Shown piece by piece: positions 43,928 through 56,826 of a DNA stretch of 64,000 bases. A program made the translations under genes and the position numbers. The stretch comes from Alisma plantago-aquatica. Lineage: Eukaryota > Streptophyta > Magnoliopsida > Alismatales > Alismataceae. Below the pieces are notes generated by a model. It had not been told where the DNA came from. It did no database searches and saw nothing but the letters and a program-made list of their open reading frames with translations. The stretch is from positions 665,227,591 through 665,291,590 of the forward strand of contig OY856409.1 in assembly GCA_963693085.1 (NCBI GenBank). Reading direction: 5' to 3'. Position 1 is the first letter of the stretch, and each line of letters begins with the position of its first letter.

Positions 43928-46691
43928 TGTTATAACCTCATTTTCCAAACCATGTAATGAGATTTATGAATCTCCTTTAAAAGATAAATAAGATCCATGT
44001 TTGATTTCATGGTTTGATTTGAATGAATTTCGTGCATGCTTTCTTGTTGGGCCTTATTGGCCATTAAGCCCATTTGAAAGAAAAATAAAAAGAAATGAAA
44101 AAGGAATTCCATTTAATAAAAGAATACAAAGGGATAATGGAATATATAAGAAAATAGATAAAAGGTGATTAAAAGGATAAAAGATAATTTCCCATTATGG
44201 GATTTCGTGTTATAAAGGATCCTTGGGGTTCAAGGAACTCAGGATAATTAAATAATAGCAAGGGAAATAAAGAAAATGTGGAAAATATGAATAAAAAGGT
44301 GTTTTCTTGAAACCAAAGAAAAGAAATGGTTTAATTGGTATAATGATCTCAAATTTTACAGGATGAGAGATAAAAATATAAAGGAGTTTCCCTCAAAATT
44401 TGAATAAAAACAGAGTTAAGAATTGGGAGTTATTGATTTTTCAAGATTATCCTTATAATGGGATTTTCCATTGCAATTTGGGAAATATTTCCTTTTTCTG
44501 GTTGAACGCGGACAATAGGGGTCGTTGGATCTTGATCCAATCGACCCGGTTCATTGTCCAGAGTCCCAAAGGGACATGGACTGTAGCACGACCAGGGGAA
44601 TTTTCCCCATCGTTTTTCTCGTGATCTAGTGCTTATGCACTTTTGGAAACCCCTTCGTTGGGTCCGGGCGTGAGAGGCAAATCTTCTCAACCCTACTTTG
44701 TTGGGTTCTCATCGCCTATTCACGAAACGCCCAATTGGGCTAGGAGATATGGTGGCGGCTGGGTTAGAAACCCTAGAATAGCCTCCTCTAGTCCTATATA
44801 AAGACCCCCTTCCAATACCTCACGCTCTAACGCTCACGAATGACCACCTATTAGATCCCAACACTCTCTCTCTCTCTCTCTCGATCAAAGTTTCTCCGGC
44901 GAGAGCTCCGCCTCACTCTGTCGTGGACCTTGCAGCAAGGAAGGGAGGAGGACGACGTACAACAGTCATCTGATCCATGATCACTGTGATCCACGAGAGG
45001 ATCTGACGGTGCTGAGAGGTGACCGAATAAGTGAAGACGTCGCTGACTGGGATCGTTAGATTGAGAATCAACGACTGACTGGGGAAATACGTGCCGCTGG
45101 TAGGACAACTGACGTGGAGTGTCATATCAAGTCGGGGCACATCGGCGCACCGATCAAACGGCTGTGGATTTTTCGGTAAATCTTCTCTCTAATCAAAATT
45201 ACAGAAAATAGCTTTTCCTTGATAAAATCATAGAAATAGCTAGGAATCTCGTATAAAAGAACTTTATATATGAAAGTTTGGTAGAAAAATGCAAGGAACC
45301 TGATAAAAATGGTTGTATAACCTGATTCTAGTTCGTTGTGCAAAAGTACTTTAATTTGCTAGTAAAATGCATTTTAAGTTAATTGGAAACCCTAATTACC
45401 TATAAAGGATGTTTCTTTGTAAATTAGTGGGTTAAGTTGAGGATTATGAATCTGTTAATTAATAATATGAAGATTTCATCCATTTTGAATACAAATATGG
45501 CTAAATTAGGGTTTATGACTATGAATGAAAGATAATGTACATGAAAACCCTAATTTAGGGTAAAAGAAGAAGTAAACCCTATTATTTTGATAAATTGCTA
45601 AATAATGAGCCTAAAACTGTTAGGAATATTAAAAGGAGATAATTTAAAGGTTTTAGGTATATTTGATGGATTAGGGTTCATAATATCTAAGAAGGAAATC
45701 AAAACCCTAATTTTCAAGAAAACCCTAAAATTGGATTGAAACCCTAAGGGATATGATGAAATTGGTTAAATATTAATAAAAGTAAACTTGTACTTTTATT
45801 TCAGGGTTTTCTGTGCACATTGTTTGATTGCTTGGACATTCTCTCTCTTCATATTTAATTTTGTAACCAAGTCTGCAATAAGAGGTATGTGGTTACTCTT
45901 ATGACTATACTGATTAGTTTTCCGAGGATTTTATCGACGTTTCCCTCAATGATTGAAATAACTGTTGGATGTTTCAATTCATGCAACTATAAAGTGACTA
46001 TGACTATCACTATGGGAATACATGTATAACTAGCTAGATCTGAGTCCACCCATGTGGCTATGCAAAGGCTAAGGATAACCTAGATCAAGGTCTAGGGTAT
46101 CATGAGTTAGAAACTGGGCTACCCACGTGTAGTGCCATGAGACTCTTAGCATACCATGAGTTAAGGAGTGGGCTACCTACGGGTAGTGCCATGTGACTCT
46201 GCCCTAGAAATTGATTCACTTGATAGGTGAAGTCATGAGGGGTATAAAGGGAATATGGGACACATGGATCACGTTGTTATACTTAAAACGTAAGATTGTT
46301 TGTTAAATGATAATTGAGTGCAATACATTGTTATAAATAATTGCATGATTAGTGAATTCCCCCACATACCAGCTTTGGCTGACCGACGTTTTGTTTGTTG
46401 GCGTTTTAGGTACATACAAAAAGGACAAACAGTAAACTATCATTTGTGAAATATATGAATTAAATCCAAAGGAGGATTAGTTAGCTAGTCCCAGTTCTGG
46501 ATAGAGTTTTAGAATTCCAATGTTTTCAAAGGTATGCAAAAATTTTATTTATTACAGCCTTTCAGTTTAGTCTAGTAGAATTTATTAATTGTTATCAATT
46601 AATTGTTGAACCTTGATCTAGAAATTATGTGTGCGGCTCCGACCTCTTGGTCTCCCTTAATTGGGGGTTATCGGGAGGTGGGGTCATAACA
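43928..46691 (+). repeat. 3' LTR of Tekay-2
   Basis: 2,764 bp, collinear with 35858-38618, with TATA box, leader and U5 modules all present. Differences read by eye are mostly C/T or G/A, several at CpG (for example CGATCGAAG against CGATCAAAG, and AACGACCACC against AATGACCACC), plus a longer CT run near 44866-44882. Confidence 0.95.
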
Positions 46692-46696
46692 GTTCA

Positions 46697-47132
46697 CCTA
46701 TAATGCATGTATTTCTTATCAATTATAGCCCTATTAGAAGAAAAAAAATATTGTAAGGAAAATAGTACCCTCTCATATAAATGTCTATGTTAACTTTTTC
46801 ATTATTATCATAATGAACTCTCTCTTTTTGTGACATTATAGATATGATATTATGAATACTTTTTTGCACTTTGTTCTATTTATTGATGGTCTCCTCTCCC
46901 ATGGTCATTTTGTCTCCTCTTACATGGTTCTTTGAACTCCTCATCCATGTCATTTTACTTGGTCCCCTCCCATGGTCCTTTGGTCTCCTCTCCAATGGTC
47001 CTTTGATCTCCTCATCCATGTCCTTTGACTTGGTATCCTTTTCCATGTCCTTTGATCTTCTCTTTTATGTCCTCTCCCACATCCTTCCACAATTGATGAT
47101 CACTCATCCCTAATCATGGTTAATGACATTGG
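46697..47132. repeat. degenerate CCATGGTCCTTTGGTCTCCTC repeats
   Basis: AT-rich start, then from about 46885 to 47085 several degenerate copies of a unit of roughly 20-35 bases containing CTCC(T)C..CCATG(G)TCCTTTG. One open frame through it (46871-47113) merely reflects the repeat. No gene. Confidence 0.6.
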
Positions 47133-47382
47133 TCCCTATAAAATCCTCATCATCTATATTCTTTCACTATCAACAATAATCACAACAATATCATGAAGTT
47201 TTGACACCATCACATTCCTCTCTAGCTATTGTCAAGTCGAACAAAATTGTTCCCATGTCCCTATAGCATCCTCATCATCTATATTCTTTCACTATCAGCA
47301 ACAATCACAATAATATCAGGAAGCTTTGACACCATCACATTCCTCTCTAGCTATTGTCAAGTTGACCAAAATTGTGCCCACA
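47133..47382. repeat. two-copy tandem duplication, 125-bp unit
   Basis: TCCCTATA..ATCCTCATCATC, CACCATCACATTCCTCTCTA and GCTATTGTCAAGT recur exactly 125 bases apart, with few differences. It abuts the 5' end of the reverse-transcriptase pseudogene. Confidence 0.85.
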
Positions 47383-50300
47383 TATCATGTCCTTTTAAGA
47401 GTCTTCACACATGTCATGGAAAGACCTTATCTCCAAGTAATTTTACTAATCATTTATGATCTGTACATTTGCCCTCACCAAATCACATTGTGGACGTCAG
47501 TAAGGTGTTGAAATTTTGGAATGGTTTAGTCACTACTCTTCATGTTTGCAAACTTTGGATGTGTGGATTATGGCTTTTCACCAAACCTTGGTCTAAGGAT
47601 TGCCCTCACCGCATATCTGACGACTCTGATGCTACTACCACTTTACTTTGCATCCTGGTCAGGATCTGATCGATGTGATTATTGACTTGTCTGTCCCCAT
47701 CAAGCCTGACTTTCTGACTCATATTCCTTGTACCTTGATGGCCCATCATCATATTATAGCACCACCACCTCCTATGAACTGTCGCAAGCTCAACCAAGAG
47801 CATTATTGATTCAATATTTGTTTTGGGTGTCCCGATGGTAAAGATCATCCCGCTTCTTTGTCATATGTTGTTCACTGACACTATGTGTGTTTCCTTAAAA
47901 CAAGTGACTTCGTGTCCTTGCTCCATTGATGCTTACATATTTTTCTTCTCCCCAAGTGTGTCCTCTATTGATTTTCTCCCAAATCCGCCTAAGAACACTT
48001 ATCACAAAATCATGCCTCTCTCCAACAAATTATGATCCTTAACTCGCTAGAAACAAGGAATTTAGGACCTGATAGTATCAAACAACTCCTTGCTCAGATC
48101 TTGTCCCACCAATATTCTTTAGTTTGTGCACACTCAATCAAAGCCAGAGTTTCCCATGCAAAGACAAAGAGTCAAGGACACAAAAATTTTATGTACCATC
48201 TGAGTTCTCTCCTCTAGTGGCATTCCCCCTCTAACCTCACTACTCATTTGGAGCTCGATGCAAAACAACCCCAAAGCCTAAATCCTATGGTAGATATTTC
48301 TTGCTCTCCCTTTGTTCCTTCTCGTGCTATGGTTGAAGAGGCAAACTTCCTTCTAGAAAGGGACATATTGTGCACATGATGGTCTCTTTACACAACACAT
48401 TCTTGACACCATGCTTAACGTAGCAACCACCATTAAAGATGACTTTTTGAATGCACTGTCAACTATGGTCAACCTTTGTCTTGTCAGCCATTTTCCTATC
48501 TCCCTAGCTCCCTATGTTGAGAGTAATCCTTTTACTTCTCTTCTAAAACCATACAACAACATTTGACCTATGACGTTTGGAACGATTTGGTGTCGTATTG
48601 TTTCTAAGATTGTGATGAAGGGTGTCTTACCTGGTGTTGTGAATTATCTTAAGAATCATCTATTTGGTGTTGGTATTCCTGGGGGTGTTGAAGCTTTTCT
48701 ACTTGCTATCACTTTCCTTGTCCATGAGCAACATAATCTTAGAACTCTCACAATGGCCCTTGTTGACTTTAATAATGCTTTTAATATGGTTGATAGATCC
48801 AACATATTTAAGGCAGTCCATCTTCATTACCCAACTATTGCTCGTTGGGTTGAATTTTGTTTTAGCTCCCCAGCTCCTCTCTACATGGATCAGAGTGAGC
48901 CTCTTCTCTCAATGGATGGGGTCCAACAAGGTGATATGTTGGGGCCACTTCTTTTTTATCAGCTCACCATTCTCTTATTTTACAACTGAAGTATGAATGA
49001 CATATTGACCTTCTTTCTTTATGATGGAACCCTCTTTGGTGACACTGTTGAAGTCTCTAAGGATCTTTCTATTATCCAAGAATGAGGCCCATACTTTGGA
49101 CTTCATAATATTATGAAGATGGAAATATTTTTCCCTTCACATGATCAAAGATGATCCCCGAACTTTGGTATGTTCCCTACTGACATATCTTGTCCTACAC
49201 ATGGAGTAAAGAATTTAGGAGACCCTATTTCTACAGATCCAGATTTTGCCTTGGATCTTCTCAAGGAGTGTGTGGATAAAACTCTTTCCATGATGGATCG
49301 CTTGACTTTTCTTCAAGACCCACAATATGAGCTTCTTCTTCTCCGATCATGTGTTGAGATGCCCTAGGTGTTGTTTCTCTTCGAACAACACCCCCAACAT
49401 ATATAAGTTTTTCATTTTGTGATTTTGATCATGGGATTTGTCAATGTCTAGTATGTATTGTTGTTGGCGATGGTGGGACTTCTATGCTCTAAAGTGATGC
49501 TTTGTCACACTTCCTATGTACCTTCAAGGGTTGGGCATCATATCTTCTCATGATGTCAGCAAGTTTGCTTATGTTGTCTCTCATATCCACACCCAAGAAC
49601 TCCAAGACCACATCTTGCAAGAGGTTGGATCTATGCCTACATGTTCCTCTTTCATTACCACACATGATGCCATCCGTAATATCTTACCATCCTTTATTGG
49701 TCTCAGTTATCACATATGCCTTCTGAAACTCCAAAAAACCTAACTATTTTGGAAGACACTTATTACAAATATATTGTATAGAAATCCAATAGAAGTGACC
49801 TCTCTCAAGGACAACTAGATATCCATGCTTCTTTCCAAGCCATCCATGCATAAGACTTCCTACTTGTCATTCTTAGTTATGGGCTTGTTTTTTCTGTGTT
49901 ACCTATTGAGTATCGAGCTATCCTTCATTATAAACTTATGATTCCTTTGTACTTATAAGATGAATGTTGCCTGCTTTGCAACACTGCAGACCTTGACGCC
50001 TTCAGTGATCATGATGTTCATTGTCGTATAAGACCTAGATATAACTTTTGACATTACATAATTCATGATATTCTTTTTGACCTTGCCTCTCCAGCTAGGA
50101 TAAAGCTCCTAAAAGGGGCTCCTGTGTCCCACTCTCAACGTCCTACTGACATTTTGTTATTTGATTAGACATATGGGAAAGACACATCTGTTGACCTCAC
50201 TGGAGCCTCTCCTCTATTACGTGTTCTTTCAAGTAAACTTTAAATCAGTCCAGGTATCTAGTGATGCTGCTGTAAAAAAGGTACAAAACCACGTTGCAGG

Positions 50301-50520
50301 TTGTATGGAAAATCACCATCATTTTTTATCTTTTGATTTTGATACCTGGAGTACTAGATGATGATGTCTCCTCTATTCTACGACACCTTCAACACATCAT
50401 AATAAGAAGCCCATGATGCGTTCTTGTTCTTCTTATAATTTTATTTCAAGATCTATAGGAATCACCATCCCAAAATGATTGGTAGCTCAATTTGTTGTTT
50501 GTTCTTATATGAAGGTATTT
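47330..50520 (+). pseudogene. non-LTR-looking reverse-transcriptase gene relic with zinc-finger-like N-terminus
   Basis: Decayed plus-strand coding sequence in shifting frames. Near 47380-47470 a finger-like segment reads CPFKSLHTC followed by H-x4-H, then HVCKLWMC..CPH (about 47545-47610). The reverse-transcriptase core (48430-49370) reads LAPYVESNPFTSLLKP, FGTIWCRIVSKIVMKG, FGVGIPGGVEAFLLA, LVDFNNAFNMVDRSNIF (motif A), RWVEFCFSSPAPLYM, GVQQGDMLGPLLF (motif B) and FLYDGTLFGDT, where the usual YLDDG is altered. Then come HGVKNLGDPISTDPDFALDL and QYELLLLRSC. A C-terminal region keeps FSDHDVHC and VDLTGASPL (about 50180). This order matches a widespread plant protein family annotated only as reverse transcriptase domain-containing. 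I see no LTR, poly-A or LINE endonuclease. Confidence 0.75.
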
Positions 50521-51239
50521 TTGTAAATTTTTAATTTTTAAAGTATTGAAGATAAATGGATCTTAATTGAGAAAACTAAAGATAGAGAAACTTCGTGTTT
50601 TTTTGGAGGTTATAAATATGTATATAATGTTGGGTAGAATACCAACATAGGAGACATGGGACATAACTAAAAACTAAGAGGTTGTTCAAACCTCTAAGAA
50701 GAAAAAGAAGGAAGATGTGGGCAAATTTTTTAACAAAAAATTGGACATGTCTAGAATGACCGCACAAATCATCAAGAAGATTTTGGGAAAAAAGTTCACC
50801 CAATGGTTAAGTTATTTTGAATTAGAACTTTCTCATTATCTATCAAATCTTGTGTGGGTGATACTAGTTCTAAGCTTCATTTTTAAAATTCTATGAACGG
50901 ATTCCTTATGACCCAAATCACAAAACTAAATTCATTTATTGGAAAAAAATATAAAGATCCACAAGAAGCTATCAGAATCATTCATATATTTTAAATGATA
51001 GTTTTCTGTTATGTTAATATCATCTCTTGATGTTTTGTTCATTTCTTGTAATTCATATTTTATTATAACACTTGATAAAGTTGGATATTCACTTGAGTTT
51101 GATATTGGTAAATTAACTTTACTTGAAAGTTTTAGTGTATTCATTCAAGAACTTTGATTGATTATCTATACAAGCTTCACCATGAATGTCCATTTGTAGA
51201 GTCTTGCATTACCTTCTAATATAAATTTGAAGCAAAACA
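50521..51239. other. AT-rich region before copia-2
   Basis: No long frame. A possible gag trace is TSCVGDTSSKLHF near 50860, but it is too weak to call. No 5' LTR matching the fragment at 54829 was found here, so copia-2 seems to lack its left end. Confidence 0.35.
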
Positions 51240-54200
51240 TAAGTCATTCAAAAAAATTTATTGTTCATGTTGCATAAAGATTGGGTCATAAATCTAGTGA
51301 AAAAATAAGATGATTGGTAAAATATGGGGTCACTCGTCTTTAGATTTTATTGACAACAAAGTGTTTTTGGATTGAACTAAAGTCTAAAAAAACAAAATAC
51401 ACAAAGAGAGGAGCCACAAGAAGTGATAAACTTCTTAAATTTATACACACAGATAACTCTACATCGTATGATGTTTCTACTCTTAGTGGAGAGAAATTTC
51501 TCATCACCTTTATCAATGATTACCCATGTTACTATTATTTCCATCTATTGCATGACAAAATATCAGTATGTTGATGTTTGACAAGTATTCACTAATGAAG
51601 TTGAAAGGAAATAAACAAGAAAGTGAAAATCGTATGCTCATATTTAAGTTGTGATTATTATGGAAGGTACAACGAAACATGAGAACATATTGATCAATTT
51701 AGAAATGTTCTCTAAGAGCTTATAGTTGAATCCCAATAAACAATGCCTAGTTCTCCATTGAAAGATGGTGTAGGTGAAAGGCATAATCATCCATATATGG
51801 AAATAGTTAGATAAATGATGAGTTGTGACTATCTCCCTATATATTTATTGATGGATTTTCTAGTGTATGTACTTACATCCTAAATTGGGTTCCTATTAAG
51901 GTAATTCTAAATCCACATTCTAAACCATAAAAAGGTTGGACACCCAATTTAACATATTTCTAAGTTTAGGGATGCACAACTGAGGATAGCATCATTCACA
52001 TGAAAGAAAATTAGTTTCTTATACTATTAGCAGTTAACTTATAGGTTTTCTAGAGAAGCCTAAAGAACTTTGAGTTATTGACTCATAAACATAGTATGAG
52101 AATTGTTGAATATGGTAGTGACATATGCTACGACAATGGAAAACTAAATGAGAGTAAAATAAATTAAGCTGCGCTTAGTAAGGAAACCGGGAAAAATATA
52201 TATATGCCCTCCATTCGAAAATATATTATAAACCTTCATGATGTTAAGAGACTTCACAATGAGGAGACCTTTAATAAATGGTAAACAACCACATAATGAT
52301 ATTATCACCAGTGAAAATTTTGAAGTACAACAAGAGCTATCATTAAGAAGATGTACTAGAGAAATGAGATCTACTGTTTCTAGTTACTATTTGCTTTATG
52401 AAGTAGATTCTAGGGAATGGAAAGCTAGAGACCCAACTTGTTATGTATAACCCATGAATGATGTCCATTATGCTACATGGATTGATGTAACTAAAGATAA
52501 CTAAAATATATGAAAGAAAACTAAGTTTGATATGTAGTTTGATTTCCTTTATGGCATAAATTAGTTGGTTGTAGGGTGGGACTACACAACCAAATGAGAC
52601 TAGAAAGGAGACATTTTGTGACATAGAATAGACTTGTGGCAAATATTTCACTCAAAAGGAATATATTGGTTATACGAAGACCCTTTCCTTTTTCTCCATG
52701 AAGTATTCTCTTATAATTATCATGATTGTACTATCTCATTATGACCTTATGTTGCATCAAATGGATTAAAAACCATTAATCATTATTGATAGATACTTAC
52801 AAGAAGAAGTCTACTTGCATCATCTTGAAGGCTTCATAATTGAATTTTTAGAAGATATACTCTACAAACTAGGGAACCACTATATCAAGAAAAAAAGGCT
52901 TAGGTCAATGAGTTGCAGTGTGTGTGTCAGAAAGGAAATATAATCCCAAAATCTCATTGATTCCAATGTATACCGAGAGTTTGAGATCATGTTTCGTTGA
53001 TTTCAAGGAAGTACTAAAAATTGACATATGTGGGGAAGCCGCTAATTTTCTTCAGTTGCAAAACCTGAATAATAAAATGTCTTACAATTGTTTAGCTTGT
53101 AACCCTACTCAAGAAACACTAGGGAAAAATAACAAAGAAGTCCCTAAAATTATAAAAATATTACATAAAATGTTAGAGAAAACTAATATAACACAAATTT
53201 GAAGCTCAGGATGAAGGAATTTTCTCAATGAATGTCATGGATCTTGCCATGAGTCTTGCTCGAAAGCCTGTTTCTACCTGAAAACATTAGTCTCGTGTCA
53301 AAATCTGACACTGGGTAGAAAACTCAAAATTTGCATAAATTCTTTGGGTGCTCCAGTTTCTGCATATAATGTAACTCTATTTTCCATGCATCACAACAGT
53401 ACATTAAATTAATAAAGTGATTACTAACTTTAATTCCAAAAAAGCATAGTTGACCATTACATATATCTCAAGATCGGTGAGAGTCATTTCAAAATTTTGG
53501 TTGTGTTTGTCGACAACACATCATTGGCATGTAGAAACCTTTGTCTCTTCTAAGAAGTCAAGACTTATCTCTCTATGAACATCAAAATGAAAGATATGGA
53601 TGGGGATTCTGTGTGATTTGAATAGAAATATTTTGTTACAAGTCTTGGTGTTTTATGATTGTCATAGAATGCATATATTAAAACATGTTTGGAATTGTTT
53701 AGCATGATGTGTTTTCATGTCATGTACTATTGCATAAAGGAGTTAGAATTGAACTTACACAACGTCCTTAGAGCTAATTGGAACATAAAAAAATGTCTGA
53801 GAAATCCTTATGCATCTCTTGTGGGGTTCCTTATGTATGACCATGTCTATAGAACACCATACACATGTTATTGGTATATTGGGTAGATTTCAAATAATCC
53901 AGGAACCACCCATGGAAAAGTTAAGTACTGAGACGCTTTCACGGAATAAGAAACTCCATGATCACGTATAGAAAACTAGGTTGCCTTTAACTATTAATTC
54001 TAAATAATATTAAGGGGGTTGTTCCGACACTAGGCTTTTCACTCTTGGGTTTGGTTATCTCTTGTGAGGAGGGCAATATAACAGGAAAGTAAAATATTAG
54101 AGTCCATTTATACTTCTACCATGGAGGTTAATTATGTGGCATGCTCTGGGCTTCAATTCAGGGAACATGGTCATGTAGTTTTGTCTTTAAGTTTGGTTAT

Positions 54201-54826
54201 TCGAGTTTCAATTCTAGGAAAATAACTATTTACTATAACAATCAAGTTGTAAACTTTTTTCTTCAAACATGCATCTATTGGACAAAAATACATAGACATT
54301 GAATATCTATCACTGAATGAAGTGCTAGATTACATAAATTTATCATTGATCATATATGGACAAAGCTCGTGATTGTGGACATCTTTATGAAAAGGATACC
54401 TCCAATTGCCTTTCAAGGATATGCACATAATATGGGTATCGAAAATAATTTTTCATTTATTATTGCTTACACCTAATATAGGGATTTATATTTCATGTTT
54501 GTTGGGGCCTTCAAGTTACCCTACATTCTCTACATATTATTTCTATTTTTCAATTGTGTTCACTATAATAGAACCAGTTTATTAATAATAGATACTACAC
54601 GACCATTGTGTGACTTACTATGATATCCACTATGACAGTTCCTTTGAAAAAGTACATGAAAGTAATCATGTGACAAAATGATATGTGCATGATGTGACTT
54701 TGATTGAAAACTGTATTTGTCAAAGACAATTATGATAACTACATGAAGAAGTATTATAGCATGCATTTCACACCTTGTGATCCATAAATAAAAATACTAA
54801 TGGTCCTCCTATCGACCAAGTGGGAG
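51240..54826 (+). pseudogene. second Ty1/copia element, integrase to RNase H (copia-2)
   Basis: Decayed pol in all three frames. Pre-integrase RLGHKSSEKIRWL (about 51270), integrase KFIHTDNSTSYDVSTLSGEK and FLITFINDYPCYYYFHLLH (51440-51560), later MPSSPLKDGVGERHNHPYM (51745). The linker to RT has LRRCTREMRSTVSSYY (52340) and YATWIDVTKDN. RT traces are SHYDLMLHQMD, YLQEEVYLHHLEGFI and IGESHFKILVVFVDN (53480), then LFSMM, LRNPYASLVGFLMYD (53790). RNase H: STMEVNYVACSGLQF and KYIDIEYLSLNEVLDYI (54290). About 520 bp between 52915 and 53440 does not fit the copia pattern and looks like an insertion. Copia-1 and copia-2 are different families. Confidence 0.8.
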
Positions 54827-54827
54827 A
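54818..54827 (+). other. polypurine tract of copia-2
   Basis: AAGTGGGAGA, the classic copia tract (CAAGTGGGAGA), followed at once by TGTAAGGAAACT, the 3' LTR start. Confidence 0.85.
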
Positions 54828-54828
54828 C

Positions 54829-55134
54829 TGTAAGGAAACTAAATTCTCTTAATCTCCTCCTATATTAATGATCCAATAGGAAATTGTTATTCATGAGATA
54901 TATGACATATAAACCTAAGATGGTTTTATCAAGGAGTATATCAAAACAATCCTCAAATAGTGATAGGTAGTTGAGAATAGTTTGTGTGAAATCCTAGAGG
55001 GATACTTGGTCCGCTCTATACTTTTATATATGATCTTTCACCATGAGAAATGTCAAATTTGACAAAATAGATAACCCTAAGGTTTTAAGATTGTGAGAGA
55101 GAAATAAAAATCCTACATTTCTTTTTCACTCATA
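54829..55134 (+). repeat. start of copia-2 3' LTR
   Basis: TGTAAGGAAACTAAATTCTC onward, AT-rich with TATA-like TTTTATATATGATC near 55021. It ends or is interrupted where the Harbinger terminus begins at 55135. No downstream continuation is seen in the window. Confidence 0.65.
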
Positions 55135-55984
55135 GGGCATGTTTGTTTTCCTGGAGTCAGTGGGATTGGATTGGAGTTTGGATTCCAGCAAAGCAAAACT
55201 TATGTTTGGTCTGTGGGAGCGGTAAAAGTGGCAAACTCTAGGACTTTTAGGAAATACAAAGGGTGTGGTATTAGGTCTTCCATCTCAAAGTAGTGGGACA
55301 CCACGATTACAGAGATGCCCCAGACTCCCCCCCCCCAAATCTTACGACTCTCACTCTAACCCCTTCTTCCTCCCAACTCTCATCCCCCAAATCTCCTCCA
55401 TGCATCATTTATACCTCTCACCGGCACAATCAACTGCAGATCTACATCATCATTGATCAACAATGCCATTGATCGCTCTCCTACCCTAGAACCCGCCTCC
55501 CTCCCGAATTTCTTCCCCACCTTTTCCTACTACTCACCGACACTGCTTTAAGCCAGATCTACAACCAACATAGACCATCATTGCTTCAAAAGGAGGATTT
55601 ATATCTCACATCTATAGCACCATCGTCAATGTCTCTCCTACCGTAGAACCTGGCTCCCTCATGACTTTCCTCCCCCCTTCTTCCTATAGTCACTGTTTCT
55701 AGTATGTTCTACGGCTAGCTGTGACCATCATTGGTTCAAGAGGGAGGATTGTGATTGACGTCCTCTCCTGATCGACTCCTTTCTCTAAGCTCGGTGTTCC
55801 CAGAGTAGAGACATCAAGATGGAGTGCTTCTCACTCACACCTACTACCAAGAAGCAACTGATTTATCTTCCTTCTTGTTTCCCTTTTTTCTACCTTCTCA
55901 TTTTCCTCCTTTTAGTAGCCAATTCCACACACATCTCACGGCCATGTTCGTCTCCCACTTGTAGACTCTCCTGGATGTGATAGA

Positions 55985-56826
55985 TCTATTCTTTCTAGTG
56001 ACTATAAGTGAAACCATTTGTCATTTTGGTGAGAAGGAAGGGTCATCCTCAGTTTATCCTATTGCCAAAATGGTCAAGTTGATCTCCCTCTTCCTTTCCC
56101 TTTCTTCCTCCTTCCCTTTTTTTTCCTTTCCTTACTCAATTAGAAAATAATTCCATGTCATGTTACTTGTTGTAGTTTTTTGCTGATACCATACACAGAG
56201 TGGTGAGCTATAGCTAAATTTGTTCTAGTTTGCTATTTCACTTGAACAATCAAGGTAATTTCTCTCCAAAACTCTCATGGCTACTTGTTCATATTTATAT
56301 GCCCTATGGTGGTGCATTAGGTGGTCTATAATAGGCTATGAAGGTAGTTATGCTACATGATGATTTTTCTTGTGAATATAAAAGATTAGGTTTCTAATCT
56401 ATAACATATTTATTTCTATCTTAAATACAATTTGGAAATATGAGAATTTGGGAGTTTACTTATTACTATGGGTGGTTTAACATGCTTATTTATTACTGTG
56501 ATGCATTGTGATTACATATTTGTTCTTTCTGGTGACTAGCAGTGAAGACATCTATCATTGTGGTGAGAAGAAAAGGTCATCCTCAGTCTAGCCTACTACA
56601 AAAAAGGTCAGAGTCGAACTTCTCCCTTCTTTCCACTTATTCCACCTTCCCCTTTTCCCCTTTCCTAATTCATTTAGCAAATAATTATGAGTCATGTTAT
56701 TTGTTGTAGGTTTTTACTGAGACCTTCTCAACAAGTTTTGAACTATAGCTGAATCTATTACATTTGCTAATTCATCTAAATAGTCAAGGCAATTTTTCTC
56801 CAAAATTCCCATGGCTACTTGTTTAC
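55985..56826. repeat. direct duplication inside the Harbinger 5' region
   Basis: About 300 bp at 55985-56290 recurs at about 56520-56826. Shared anchors include GTGAGAAG, GGTCATCCTCAGT, GTCATGTTA and CTCATGGCTACTTGTT (or CCCATGGCTACTTGTT), at an offset of roughly 530 bases with moderate divergence. Confidence 0.75.

Larger units (their letters stand above)
35858..46691 (+). mobile_element. Tekay-2: structurally complete Tekay chromovirus (Ty3/gypsy)
   Basis: 10,834 bp with paired LTRs of 2,761 and 2,764 bp, TGTTATAACC..TAACA ends, a perfect GTTCA duplication, a primer site, a polypurine tract and a single gag-pol frame that includes a C-terminal chromodomain. Domain order is gag, protease, reverse transcriptase, RNase H, integrase, chromodomain, as in Tekay/Del chromoviruses. 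Eleven in-frame stops inactivate it. The LTRs differ by only a few percent in the stretches compared by eye, making this the youngest large insertion here. Confidence 0.96.

Noticed and set aside
55265..55456. Open frame rich in Pro, Ser and His in the Harbinger 5' region
   Set aside because: Driven by CT-rich sequence including a C homopolymer; no start context, no domain.
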